A stretch of DNA of 64,000 nt from Burkholderia sp. BCC1644. Its GTDB lineage: Bacteria > Pseudomonadota > Gammaproteobacteria > Burkholderiales > Burkholderiaceae. The translations under genes and the position numbers were made by a program. Below the pieces are notes generated by a model. It saw only the letters and a list, made by a program, of their open reading frames with translations, had not been told where the DNA came from and searched no databases. The stretch is from assembly GCF_902833225.1 (NCBI RefSeq), contig NZ_CADFEI010000022.1, forward strand, positions 1 through 64,000. Reading direction: 5' to 3'. Position 1 is the first letter of the stretch. Each line of letters starts with the position of its first letter. Below are positions 1 through 8,351 of the stretch, piece by piece.

Positions 1-555
1 GAGCTCAACGCGTACCCGGATGCCTTCAAGCAGTCGTGGCTGTACACGGAGCTGTACCGCGCGCGCAACTTCAAGCAGTGGATGGCGAAGGGCCTGTACC
101 TGGGCACGCTGATGGTCGGGCTCGAGCAGAAGGTGATGGGCGGCAACGTGCCGTGGACGCTGCACCACAAGCATGCGGACCACGAGATGCTGAAGCCGGC
201 GTCGCAATGCGAGCCGATCGAATACCCGAAGCCGGACGGCAAGCTGACGTTCGACCGGCTGTCGTCGGTGTTCATCTCGAACACGAATCACGAAGAGAAC
301 CAGCCGGCGCACCTGACGCTGAAGGATGCGAACGTGCCGGTGAACGTGAACCTGCGCACGTATGCGGGGCCGGAGGGGCGCTTCTGCCCGGCGGCGGTGT
401 ACGAGTTCGTGAAGAACGACGACGGCAGCGACCGGCTGGTGATCAACGCGCAGAACTGCGTGCACTGCAAGACCTGCGACATCAAGGACCCGACGCAGAA
501 CATCGTGTGGGTCACGCCGGAAGGCGGCGGCGGGCCGAATTACCCGAACATGTAA
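1..555 (+). CDS. Electron transfer flavoprotein-ubiquinone oxidoreductase, C-terminal part
   Basis: The frame is open from the first base and ends at TAA, so this is the last 184 residues of a protein that is normally about 550 residues. The visible part is the ferredoxin-like end. Cys129, Cys153, Cys156 and Cys159 of the fragment (FCPAAVYEF, then CVHCKTC) are placed as the ligands of the single [4Fe-4S] cluster of ETF-QO. The family takes electrons from reduced electron transfer flavoprotein and passes them to ubiquinone at the inner membrane, linking acyl-CoA dehydrogenation to respiration. The thiolase and hydroxyacyl-CoA dehydrogenase genes that follow on the same strand fit that role. 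The FAD domain lies outside the window. Confidence 0.93.
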   Translation, partial: ELNAYPDAFKQSWLYTELYRARNFKQWMAKGLYLGTLMVGLEQKVMGGNVPWTLHHKHADHEMLKPASQCEPIEYPKPDGKLTFDRLSSVFISNTNHEENQPAHLTLKDANVPVNVNLRTYAGPEGRFCPAAVYEFVKNDDGSDRLVINAQNCVHCKTCDIKDPTQNIVWVTPEGGGGPNYPNM

Positions 556-603
556 CGCAACGCATCCCCGCGCCTGCGGGCGCGAACGAACCGGAGTGAG
601 ACG

Positions 604-1797
604 ATGAGCAATGCAGCGAAAGAAGTCGTGGTGGTGAGCGGTGTCCGTACCGCGATCGGTGATTTCGGCGGCAGCCTGAAGGATTTCTCGCCGACCGATC
701 TCGGCGCGAAGGTGGTCGCCGAAGTGCTGTCGCGCGCGAACGTGTCGGGCGATGCGGTCGGCCACGTCGTGTTCGGCCACGTCGTGAACACCGAGCCGAA
801 GGACATGTATCTCGCGCGCGTCGCGGCGATCAACGGCGGTGTCGCGCAGCATGCGCCGGCGCTGACCGTGAACCGCCTGTGCGGCTCGGGCCTGCAGGCG
901 ATCGTGTCGGCCGCACAGACGATCATGCTCGGCGATGCCGACGTCGCGATCGGCGGCGGCTCGGAGAGCATGAGCCGCGCACCGTACACCGTGCCGGCCG
1001 CGCGCTTCGGCCAGCGCATGGGGGACGGCAAGCTCGTCGACATGATGCTCGGCGCGCTGCACGACCCGTTCCAGACGATCCATATGGGCGTGACGGCCGA
1101 GAACGTCGCACGCAAGTACGACATCTCGCGTGACGCGCAGGATGCGCTGGCGCTCGAATCGCATCGTCGCGCGGCGCGCGCGATCGCGGAAGGGCGCTTC
1201 AAGGATCAGATCCTGCCGATCGCGATCCGCACGAAGAAGGGCGAGGTTGCGTTCGACACCGACGAGCACGTGCGTCACGATGCGAGCGTCGACGATTTCT
1301 CGAAGCTGAAGCCGGTGTTCGCGAAGGAAAACGGCACCGTGACGGCCGGCAATGCATCGGGCATCAACGATGCGGCGGCAGCCGTGCTGATGATGAGCGC
1401 GGACGCTGCGCGCGCACAGGGCGTGAAGCCGCTCGCGCGCCTCGTCGCGTATGCGCACGCCGGTGTCGACCCGGCATACATGGGCATCGGCCCGGTGCCG
1501 GCCACGCAGAAGGCGCTCGAACGCGCGGGCCTGAAGATCGGCGATCTCGACGTGATCGAGGCGAACGAGGCGTTCGCCGCGCAGGCGTGCGCCGTTACGC
1601 AGGAGCTCGGCCTCGATCCCGCGAAGGTCAACCCGAACGGCTCGGGCATCTCGCTCGGTCATCCGATCGGTGCGACCGGCGCGCTGATCACGGTGAAGGC
1701 GCTGTATGAGTTGAAGCGCATCGGCGGGCGTTACGCGCTCGTGACGATGTGTATCGGCGGCGGCCAGGGCATTGCAGCGATCTTCGAGAACATCTGA
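604..1797 (+). CDS. bktB: Acetyl-CoA acetyltransferase / beta-ketothiolase (BktB type)
   Basis: A 397-residue biosynthetic-type thiolase that reversibly condenses acyl-CoA with acetyl-CoA. The catalytic set is complete: nucleophile Cys93 in NRLCGSGLQA, His353 in GISLGHPIGATG and Cys383 in MCIGGGQG. As remembered, the sequence is very close to Cupriavidus BktB over its length, including the VNTEPKDMYLARVAA segment, so activity on C4-C5 beta-ketoacyl-CoA is likely. The start has a GGAGTGAG Shine-Dalgarno-like stretch a few bases upstream. It lies 48 bp after the ETF-QO gene and 38 bp before the 3-hydroxyacyl-CoA dehydrogenase gene, so the three are probably one transcript for short-chain acyl-CoA turnover or polyhydroxyalkanoate precursor supply. 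Confidence 0.93.
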   Translation: MSNAAKEVVVVSGVRTAIGDFGGSLKDFSPTDLGAKVVAEVLSRANVSGDAVGHVVFGHVVNTEPKDMYLARVAAINGGVAQHAPALTVNRLCGSGLQAIVSAAQTIMLGDADVAIGGGSESMSRAPYTVPAARFGQRMGDGKLVDMMLGALHDPFQTIHMGVTAENVARKYDISRDAQDALALESHRRAARAIAEGRFKDQILPIAIRTKKGEVAFDTDEHVRHDASVDDFSKLKPVFAKENGTVTAGNASGINDAAAAVLMMSADAARAQGVKPLARLVAYAHAGVDPAYMGIGPVPATQKALERAGLKIGDLDVIEANEAFAAQACAVTQELGLDPAKVNPNGSGISLGHPIGATGALITVKALYELKRIGGRYALVTMCIGGGQGIAAIFENI

Positions 1798-1835
1798 TAA
1801 TCGACTGCTCAGCACCCGAACACACAGGAACTTTC

Positions 1836-2690
1836 ATGTCCATCGAAATCGTCGGCGTCGTGGGCGCCGGAACCATGGGTAACGGCATCGCGCAAACCGC
1901 GGCCGTTGCCGGACTCAACGTCGTGATGATCGACGTCAGCGACGCCGCGCTCGAGAAAGGCGTCGCGACGCTGAAGGGCAGCCTCGAGCGGCTCGTGTCG
2001 AAGGACAAGCTCGACGCGGCCGCACGCGATGCGGCGCTGGCGCGCATTACGACGTCGACCGACTACGCGAAGCTCGCATCGGTCGACATCGTGATCGAGG
2101 CCGCGACCGAGAACGTCGAGCTGAAGGGCCGCATCCTGAAGCAGATCGAGGCCGTCGCGCGTCCGGACGCGATCATCGCGACCAACACGTCGTCGATCTC
2201 GATCACCGCGCTCGCGGCACTCCTTGCCGATCCGTCGCGTTTCCTCGGCATGCACTTCTTCAACCCGGTGCCGCTGATGCCGCTCGTCGAGATCATCCGC
2301 GGGCTGCAGACGAGCGATGCGACCGCGTCGGCCGTGCGCGCGCTGACCGAGCGTTTCGACAAGTCGCCGATCGGCGTGCGCAATTCGCCGGGCTTCGTCG
2401 TGAACCGGATCCTCGTGCCGATGATCAACGAAGCGTTCTTCGTGCTGGCTGAAGGCATTGCGTCGGCCGAGGAGATCGACGCGGGGATGAAGCTCGGTGC
2501 GAATCACCCGATCGGGCCGCTCGCGCTGGCCGACCTCGTGGGCCTCGACGTGTGTCTCGCGGTGATGGACGTGTTCCTGAAGGACTTCGGCGATCCTAAA
2601 TATCGTGCCTGCCCGCTGCTGCGCGAGATGGTGACGGCCGGGCGGCTCGGGCGCAAGACCGGGCGCGGGGTGTACGACTACGGCAAGTAA
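1836..2690 (+). CDS. 3-hydroxybutyryl-CoA dehydrogenase (3-hydroxyacyl-CoA dehydrogenase)
   Basis: A 284-residue NAD-dependent enzyme interconverting (S)-3-hydroxybutyryl-CoA and acetoacetyl-CoA. The N-terminal Rossmann fold carries Gly10, Gly12 and Gly15 in VVGAGTMGNGIA. The NTSSISIT and GMHFFNPVPLMPLVEII blocks hold the family's catalytic Ser/His/Asn region, and the C-terminal helical domain follows (GFVVNRIL). The ATG at 1836 is chosen because AGGAA lies 5 bases upstream and the fold begins at once; in-frame codons upstream would overlap bktB. It is the last gene of the bktB unit and is followed by a strong hairpin. Confidence 0.92.
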   Translation: MSIEIVGVVGAGTMGNGIAQTAAVAGLNVVMIDVSDAALEKGVATLKGSLERLVSKDKLDAAARDAALARITTSTDYAKLASVDIVIEAATENVELKGRILKQIEAVARPDAIIATNTSSISITALAALLADPSRFLGMHFFNPVPLMPLVEIIRGLQTSDATASAVRALTERFDKSPIGVRNSPGFVVNRILVPMINEAFFVLAEGIASAEEIDAGMKLGANHPIGPLALADLVGLDVCLAVMDVFLKDFGDPKYRACPLLREMVTAGRLGRKTGRGVYDYGK

Positions 2691-2711
2691 GCGGCGAATC
2701 ATGCCACTTCG

Positions 2712-2735
2712 CGCGGCCGCCTTCGGGCGGCCGCG
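2712..2735. terminator. Stem-loop between convergent genes
   Basis: Perfect 10-bp arms CGCGGCCGCC / GGCGGCCGCG enclose a TTCG tetraloop. It sits in the 62-bp gap between the ends of the convergent dehydrogenase and TetR genes, so it probably stops transcription from both sides. No T tract follows, as is common in very GC-rich genomes. Confidence 0.7.
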
Positions 2736-2752
2736 TGCATTGAGCGGCGCGG

Positions 2753-3418
2753 TTACGCGTCGAGCACCGCCAGATCCCGCGGCAGCGTGTGCTTGAACAT
2801 CGCGAGGATCTGCCGCGCAGCCTTCGGCGGCAGCATGATGGCGTGACGCACGGCCGCCGCGATCTGGATCATCATCAGCTCGGCGAACGCGCTCCGTTGC
2901 GCGCGGGTCGTGTCGGGCGCCACTTCCCCCAACGCATCCGCGAACAGGCCGGCCAGGAACTCGCCGTCTGCCTGGTCGAGTGCCTGCAGCGCGCGGTCGG
3001 CTTGCGTCGCACGCCAGATGTCGCGCATCAGCGGCTCGTCGACGAACATCCGGTAGTAGCTGTCCGTGATGCGGGCGAGCGTGCCGTGCAGGTCGTCGAG
3101 CGTCTTCATCGTCGCGAGGTCGCGCCGTACGCATTCGTGCCCGGCCTCGTTGTAGCGCTCCGCAAGCGTGCCGATCACGGCCGCCTTGTCCGGAAAGTAC
3201 TGATACAGCGAACCGAACGAGATGCCCGTGCGCTCGACGATGTCGCTCATCCGGAACGCATCGCAGCCTTTCTCGATCATCACCTCCGACGCGCACGCGA
3301 GGATGCGCTCGAACCGCTCGCGGCTGCGCTGCTGCGTCGGGACGAGCCGCGCGCGCGCCGGCGCGTCCGCTCCCGCCGCTGCGGGCTCGCTGTTCTGCCC
3401 CGATTTTTGTCGGCCCAT
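2753..3418 (-). CDS. TetR/AcrR family transcriptional regulator
   Basis: 221 residues. A basic, flexible N-terminus of about 30 residues is followed by the TetR DNA-binding domain (about residues 30-80: QQRSRERFERILACASEV, then MSDIVERTGISFGSLYQYF, the recognition-helix segment) and a helical ligand-binding half. It is divergent from the NmrA-type oxidoreductase gene. The 94-bp gap holds an 8-bp inverted repeat over a plausible promoter (3436-3479), so it most likely represses its neighbour and perhaps itself. The ligand cannot be inferred. Confidence 0.88.
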   Translation of the reverse strand: MGRQKSGQNSEPAAAGADAPARARLVPTQQRSRERFERILACASEVMIEKGCDAFRMSDIVERTGISFGSLYQYFPDKAAVIGTLAERYNEAGHECVRRDLATMKTLDDLHGTLARITDSYYRMFVDEPLMRDIWRATQADRALQALDQADGEFLAGLFADALGEVAPDTTRAQRSAFAELMMIQIAAAVRHAIMLPPKAARQILAMFKHTLPRDLAVLDA

Positions 3419-3435
3419 GCCGCCTCCGGAAAAAC

Positions 3436-3479
3436 TTGACCTTGCTAATGCGAGAGTCTATCGTGTTTTTGAAACACGA
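3436..3479 (+). promoter_or_regulatory. Promoter with overlapping TetR-type operator
   Basis: -35 TTGACC (3436-3441), a 17-bp spacer and -10 TATCGT (3459-3464) face the oxidoreductase gene. A perfect inverted repeat TCGTGTTT-TTG-AAACACGA (3461-3479) covers the -10 end and the expected start point, which is where a TetR dimer would block transcription. An AAGGAG ribosome site follows at 3501-3506. The assignment to the adjacent TetR is inference. Confidence 0.6.
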
Positions 3480-3512
3480 GACATTCTCGTATTTTTGTCA
3501 AAGGAGACGCAC

Positions 3513-4337
3513 ATGTCGGCACTTCCCATCCTCATCGTCGGCGGTTCGGGCAAGACGGGCGCCCGCGTCGATGCACGGCTGCGCGCGCGCGGCTTCGCGA
3601 CGCGGCCCGTGTCGCGCACGTCGGCCATCCGCTTCGACTGGACGGCGCCCTCGACCTGGCCGGCCGCGCTCGATGGCGTGTCGGCGGCGTATGTGACGTA
3701 CCAGCCCGATTTGTCCGTTGCAGGCGCGGTGGAAACGATCGCCGCGTTTGCGCGGCTCGCGCGGGAAAGCGGCGTCGAGCGCGTCGTGCTGTTGTCCGGG
3801 CGCGGCGAGCCCGGTGCGCAGGCGGCCGAGGCGGCGCTGCAGGCGTCGGGCATCGGCTGGGGTGTCGTGCGCGCAAGCTGGTTCAACCAGAACTTCTCGG
3901 AGGGCTACCTGATCGACGGCGTGCTGGCCGGTGAAGTCGCGCTGCCGGCGGGCGCCGTGCGCGAGCCGTTCGTCGATGCGGACGACATCGCCGATGTGGC
4001 CGTGGCGGCGCTTACCGATGCGCGGTGCGCGGATCGCGTGATCGAAGTCACGGGCCCGCGCGCGCTGACGTTTGCCGAAGCCGTCGGCGAAATCGCGCGT
4101 GCCGCCGGGCGGCCGATCGCCTATCGCGAGATTCCGCCCGATGCGTTCGTCGCGGGGCTGCGTGAGGTCGGCGTACCGCAGCCGGTCGTCGAACTGCTCG
4201 ACGATCTGTTCCGCGTGGTGCTCGACGGGCGCAACAGCGCGGTGGCGCACGGCATCGAAGAGACGCTCGGGCGGCCGGCGCGCGATTTCGCCGACTATGC
4301 GCGTGCGACAGCCGCAACCGGCGTGTGGAGCGCATGA
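3513..4337 (+). CDS. NmrA/SDR-type NAD(P)-binding oxidoreductase
   Basis: 274 residues of the atypical short-chain dehydrogenase group (NmrA/QOR2-like, NAD(P)H-binding). The nucleotide-binding motif ILIVGGSGKTGARV is at the extreme N-terminus. The segments VERVVLLSGRGEPGAQAAE and GWGVVRASWFNQNFSEG match the fold, and the usual SDR Tyr-x3-Lys catalytic pair is not evident, as in other members that act as redox sensors or quinone reductases. The start at 3513 is fixed by AAGGAG at 3501. Its stop overlaps the ATG of the DUF1772 gene, so the two are translationally coupled and probably act together under the divergent TetR. The substrate is unknown. Confidence 0.82.
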   Translation: MSALPILIVGGSGKTGARVDARLRARGFATRPVSRTSAIRFDWTAPSTWPAALDGVSAAYVTYQPDLSVAGAVETIAAFARLARESGVERVVLLSGRGEPGAQAAEAALQASGIGWGVVRASWFNQNFSEGYLIDGVLAGEVALPAGAVREPFVDADDIADVAVAALTDARCADRVIEVTGPRALTFAEAVGEIARAAGRPIAYREIPPDAFVAGLREVGVPQPVVELLDDLFRVVLDGRNSAVAHGIEETLGRPARDFADYARATAATGVWSA

Positions 4338-4825
4338 CCATGATCGCGTTCGTGACTTCCGCGCTGCTGTGGGGTTCGGCCGTCGGCTGCGGGTTGATGG
4401 CCGGCGTGTACTTCGCGTTCTCGACGTTCGTGATGACGTCGCTCGGACGGATCGCGCCGCAGGCCGGCGCGGCCGCGATGAAGGCGATCAATGTCGACAT
4501 CGTGCGGTCGCCGTTCATGCCGCTGTTTCTTGGCACGACGCTGATGGCGCTCGCGCTCGTCGTGATCGCGCTGTTCGATCGCGACCGGCCGGGCGCGATG
4601 GCCGCCGCCGCGGGTGGCGTGCTCTATGTGTTCGGCATGTTCGCGGTGACGATGGCCGTCAACGTGCCGCTCAACGACGCGCTTGCCGCGGCCGATCCGG
4701 CGACCGCGCAAGGCGTGGCGCAGTGGACGCGCTACGTGCACGACTGGACGATGTGGAATCACGTGCGCACGGTTGCGTCGGCGGCTGCGTGCGTGTGCTT
4801 CGTCGCGGGGATTGCGGCGCGGTAG
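4334..4825 (+). CDS. DUF1772 (anthrone oxygenase-like) membrane protein
   Basis: About 163 residues with four predicted membrane segments (near residues 4-24, 55-75, 85-105 and 140-160) and the DUF1772 pattern of a short polar WTRYVHDWTMWNHVRT block before the last helix. The family includes fungal anthrone oxygenases and many uncharacterised bacterial proteins. The ATG at 4334 overlaps the preceding stop as ATGA; a second ATG at 4340 is better spaced from GGAG at 4327 and is an alternative. Coupling to an NAD(P)-binding oxidoreductase suggests a shared redox role, but none is shown. Confidence 0.75.
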   Translation: MTMIAFVTSALLWGSAVGCGLMAGVYFAFSTFVMTSLGRIAPQAGAAAMKAINVDIVRSPFMPLFLGTTLMALALVVIALFDRDRPGAMAAAAGGVLYVFGMFAVTMAVNVPLNDALAAADPATAQGVAQWTRYVHDWTMWNHVRTVASAAACVCFVAGIAAR

Positions 4826-5110
4826 CGGCAAGGCGCGCGAGGCGCGCCAAGGTCGGCTCAATAGGGACCGTATCACCCTCAATCGTCAGGATATTGAGGC
4901 ATCGCAATCCCGCCACATTGGCGAAACACCCGATTTGAACGGGGCGGGATTTCCCCGGATGATAAGCGGACAACCATCAGGCACGCGAACGATCGCGTGA
5001 CGGGGACGCCCCGGGGAGGTGCCGTGAACGGAATCGTCAGACCATTCGCGCGAATCGCGGCGCCGGCGCCGGCGCCGGCCCCGGCCGCGCGCTAGGCGAA
5101 GGGGAACGGC

Positions 5111-6667
5111 ATGCGACCGTGTTTGCGATCCCGATTCGATCCGCGGCGTCGTGTGATGCTCGGCCGCTTGTCGGCGCTTGCGGCGCTCCCGTGGCTCGAT
5201 GGTCCGGTCGCGCATGCGGCGCTTCGCGATGCGCCGCGCGCCGCGCTCGTGATCGGCAATGCCGCGTATCCGCGCGCCGCGCTCGATAATCCCGTCAACG
5301 ATGCCACCGCCATCGCGGATGCGCTGGGCGGACTCGGCTTTTCGGTCGACCGCCGGCTCGACGCGGGCCGCCAGCCGATGGTCGATGCGATCGGCGAATT
5401 CTGCGCGAAGGTCGAACGCACGCAATCCGTCGCACTTTTCTATTTCGCCGGGCACGGGATGCAGATCGACTGGCGCAACTACCTGCTGCCCGTCGACGTC
5501 AAGCTTGCGCGTGCGGACGACGTGGTGCGACAGTCCGTCGACGTCGCGACGCTGCTCGGCGGCCTCGGCAAGGCGAACAATCCGATGAGCGTCGTGATTC
5601 TCGACGCATGCCGCGACAACCCGTTCGGCGGGGCGGGCAAGACGGGCGCGGGACTGAGCCAGATGGACGCGCCGTCCCGCACGTTGCTTGCATATGCGAC
5701 CGCGCCCGGCAACGTCGCGTCGGACGGCGATGGCCGAAACGGCCTCTACACGGAGAACCTGTTGAAGGAGATCGTGCGCACGGGCGTGCAGATCGAGGAC
5801 GTGTTCAAGCGTGTGCGGCTGTCGGTGCGGCAGCGCTCGCAAGGGCGGCAGATTCCGTGGGAGAGCACGTCGCTCGAAGACGATTTCTTCTTCGTGCCGC
5901 CGCCTGACGTGCATGTGCCGACGCAGGCGGAGCGCGATGCGGCATTCGGACGGGACCGCGACGACTGGCAGGCGGCGCAGCAGCTCGGCACCGCGCAGGC
6001 GATCTTCGCGTACCTGAAGGCGCATCCGAACGGACATTTCAGTGAAATTGCCCAGGCCGAGCTGGATCGTCTGCTGGCCGAGAGCGGCGAGCAACGGATC
6101 CGGGTTCAGACTTCGTCCGCGAATCCATACAGCCAGGGCAGCGCGGAAGCCGGCAGGATCGCGCTCGGCGACCGTTACGTTTACCGGTTCATCGATCGTC
6201 TTCATCAGGGCGAGCGGGTGTTCGTGCATCGCGTGACGCGTATCGCCGGCGACCGGATCGAATTCAACGGCGGCAAGTTCGTGACCGACCTGCTCGGCAA
6301 TCCGCGCCGCGAGGCCGACGGCGGCCTGCTCGGCGACAACCAGCTGTTCGCGAGCGAGTACTCGATCGGCAAGGAATGGATCACGCGTTTCGACTACACG
6401 TTTCCGAACGGCAAGGTGGACGTCGTCGAACTGACATGCAGGGTGGTCGCGCGCGAGACGATCGACGTGCCGGCCGGCCGGTTCGACACGTTTCGGGTCG
6501 AGGCGAACGGCTGGCGGCTCTACGCACCGTCGCGACGCACACGCACGTACTGGGTCGCGCCTGGCAAGGTGCCGCGCTTCATCGCGATCGATACGGTGAA
6601 CTACGACCGGCACGGCATCATGTCCGAAAGCGAGCGTCGCGAACTGATGTCGTTCACGAAAACGTGA
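5111..6667 (+). CDS. Exported caspase-like (peptidase C14) protein
   Basis: 518 residues. A basic start with a hydrophobic stretch ending in AHA (about residues 15-36) looks like a signal sequence, possibly Tat-like because of the PRRRVMLGRL run. Residues about 42-240 form a caspase p20-like domain: RAALVIGNAAYPRAALDNPV opens it, catalytic His115 is in YFAGHG and catalytic Cys167 in ILDACRDNPF. A short helical repeat (AYLKAHPNGHFSEIAQAEL) follows, then a C-terminal beta-rich region of about 200 residues that resembles DUF3108-type domains only weakly. It is the first gene of a three-gene run with a papain-like peptidase and an OmpA-domain protein. The processing target is unknown. Confidence 0.85.
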   Translation: MRPCLRSRFDPRRRVMLGRLSALAALPWLDGPVAHAALRDAPRAALVIGNAAYPRAALDNPVNDATAIADALGGLGFSVDRRLDAGRQPMVDAIGEFCAKVERTQSVALFYFAGHGMQIDWRNYLLPVDVKLARADDVVRQSVDVATLLGGLGKANNPMSVVILDACRDNPFGGAGKTGAGLSQMDAPSRTLLAYATAPGNVASDGDGRNGLYTENLLKEIVRTGVQIEDVFKRVRLSVRQRSQGRQIPWESTSLEDDFFFVPPPDVHVPTQAERDAAFGRDRDDWQAAQQLGTAQAIFAYLKAHPNGHFSEIAQAELDRLLAESGEQRIRVQTSSANPYSQGSAEAGRIALGDRYVYRFIDRLHQGERVFVHRVTRIAGDRIEFNGGKFVTDLLGNPRREADGGLLGDNQLFASEYSIGKEWITRFDYTFPNGKVDVVELTCRVVARETIDVPAGRFDTFRVEANGWRLYAPSRRTRTYWVAPGKVPRFIAIDTVNYDRHGIMSESERRELMSFTKT

Positions 6668-6730
6668 CACACGCATCCGGCCGCGCACCGTGAACGCGCG
6701 CACGGCATCCGGTTGTCGAGGACTCTGATC

Positions 6731-8347
6731 ATGTGCCATCGCCTCCGTTTCACCATCGCGTGCATACTGCTTGCGGCCGCGGTGCGGCCGGTGTCCGCGC
6801 AGACCAGTCATGCGACGGGGCTTGTCGACGATCCGCCCGCCGTGCTCGCGGCCGTGCCGCGCCAGCCCGCTTATCGCGCATACCTGCCACCGCGCTCGGA
6901 TTTCACCCGCTATTTCCCGCTCGTGCGCTCGCAGGGCGAGCAGGGTTCGTGCACGGCCTGGGCGACCGGCTACAACGCGCTCAGCGCGGCCTTCAACCTG
7001 CAACTCGAACGGCAGGGCGCGGCGGCCGGCGAGCGGCGTCGCGTGGCCTTCAGCCCGGCCTACCTGTTCAACCTGCTGCATCGCGGCCGCTGCGAGGGCG
7101 GCACGTCGGTCACGGCCGCGCTCGATGCGATTCACGACAACGGACTCGTCACGTTCGACGGCTTGCCGTACGATCCGAAGGCGTGTTCCGCGCTGCCCGA
7201 CGACCTGCGCATGCGCGATGCGCGCAGCAACCGACTGCTCACCTACAGCCTGATCGACAAGGACGATCGGGACGTCCTCGAGAAGATCCGCGGCGCGGTA
7301 TTCGCACGCAAGCCGGTCGTGATCGGGATCTACTCGGGCGATATCACGAGCGCGCTGCAGCGGTATCGCGGCGGGGTCTTCCGCGACGTGCTGCCGAAGG
7401 AGAATGCGCACGCGATGGTCATCGCCGGCTATGACGACGCGAGCCAGACATTCACCGTCGTCAACTCGTGGGGCGAGCGCTGGGGCGAACAGGGGCTGTT
7501 GCGCATCGACTACCAGACGCTGCTCGCGAACTTGTCGAACGGCCCGTTCGTCATCGACGAAATCGATCCGGACGGGATTCGGCGGTTGCTGGCTGCCGCG
7601 CATGTCGAACCCGAGCCGCCGGTGCCGCCTCCCGCGCCGCCGGTGATTCGGCAGAACGCGTCGCCCGATGTGCTGCGCGATGCGATCCGGCGCCGCGTGG
7701 ACAAACTGCAGTGCGCGCACGTCGATGCCGGTGTGGCGGCCGACCGAAGCGTGGCGCTCACGGGCTTCGTCGGCTCGCAGGGCGATCTCGATGCGTTGCT
7801 GAAGGCTGTCGCCGCGATGCCGGACGCAGGGCACGTCGACAATCGCGTGACCGTGCATCCGTGGCCGCAGTGCGAGGTCTACCTGAGTTTCGATCAGGGG
7901 CTGCGCCATGCGGGTGGGCTCGACGTGAAGGCGGTCGGGCATCCGGCCGAGCACTATCGGGAAGGCGATTCGCTCGCGCTGCAGGTGACGAGCCCCGGTT
8001 ATCCGAGCTACCTGTATGTTGCGTACCTGCAGGCGAGCGGCGAAGTCGTCTATCTGAGCTGGCCGGAAGGCGCATCGCCGCGCCCCGTGCCGCCGCGCAG
8101 CCGGCTCGTGTTCGGCGGCGGCAGAAACGGTCAGCCCGTGTATCGCGTCGCGAAACCCTTTGGCGACGAGATCGTCGTCGTGATCGCGTCGCGGCGGCGG
8201 CTCGTCGCGGGCGCGCTGCCCGACAGGGAGGTCGATCGCGAATTCCTGACGAAATTCCGGATGCCGCTGCTCGACCCCGATTCGGCCTCCGCGCGCGACG
8301 CGGTGGCGGTTGCCGTGTTGCCGCTGAAGACGGTGGCGAAGGAGTGA
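6731..8347 (+). CDS. Exported papain-like (C1) cysteine peptidase with BON-like and DUF4384-like domains
   Basis: 538 residues with a signal peptide (residues 1-23, cleavage after VSA). Residues about 55-280 are a papain fold: oxyanion Gln68 and nucleophile Cys74 in SQGEQGSCTAWAT, six residues apart as in papain, His227 in NAHAMVIAGYD and Asn245 in VVNSWGERWG. A proline-rich linker (292-304) leads to a BON-like segment (about 312-375) and then a DUF4384-like beta domain (about 405-495: YREGDSLALQVTSPGYPSYL). The ATG at 6731 is preferred over a TTG at 6713 because GAGGA lies 8 bases before it and the signal peptide begins there. It lies 63 bp after the caspase-like gene and 4 bp before the OmpA gene. 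Confidence 0.84.
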   Translation: MCHRLRFTIACILLAAAVRPVSAQTSHATGLVDDPPAVLAAVPRQPAYRAYLPPRSDFTRYFPLVRSQGEQGSCTAWATGYNALSAAFNLQLERQGAAAGERRRVAFSPAYLFNLLHRGRCEGGTSVTAALDAIHDNGLVTFDGLPYDPKACSALPDDLRMRDARSNRLLTYSLIDKDDRDVLEKIRGAVFARKPVVIGIYSGDITSALQRYRGGVFRDVLPKENAHAMVIAGYDDASQTFTVVNSWGERWGEQGLLRIDYQTLLANLSNGPFVIDEIDPDGIRRLLAAAHVEPEPPVPPPAPPVIRQNASPDVLRDAIRRRVDKLQCAHVDAGVAADRSVALTGFVGSQGDLDALLKAVAAMPDAGHVDNRVTVHPWPQCEVYLSFDQGLRHAGGLDVKAVGHPAEHYREGDSLALQVTSPGYPSYLYVAYLQASGEVVYLSWPEGASPRPVPPRSRLVFGGGRNGQPVYRVAKPFGDEIVVVIASRRRLVAGALPDREVDREFLTKFRMPLLDPDSASARDAVAVAVLPLKTVAKE

Positions 8348-8351
8348 ACGC

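Noticed and set aside
5060..5085. GCCGGC-rich repeat upstream of the caspase-like gene
   Set aside because: It is a short, simple-sequence run of a kind common in GC-rich genomes and shows no further structure.
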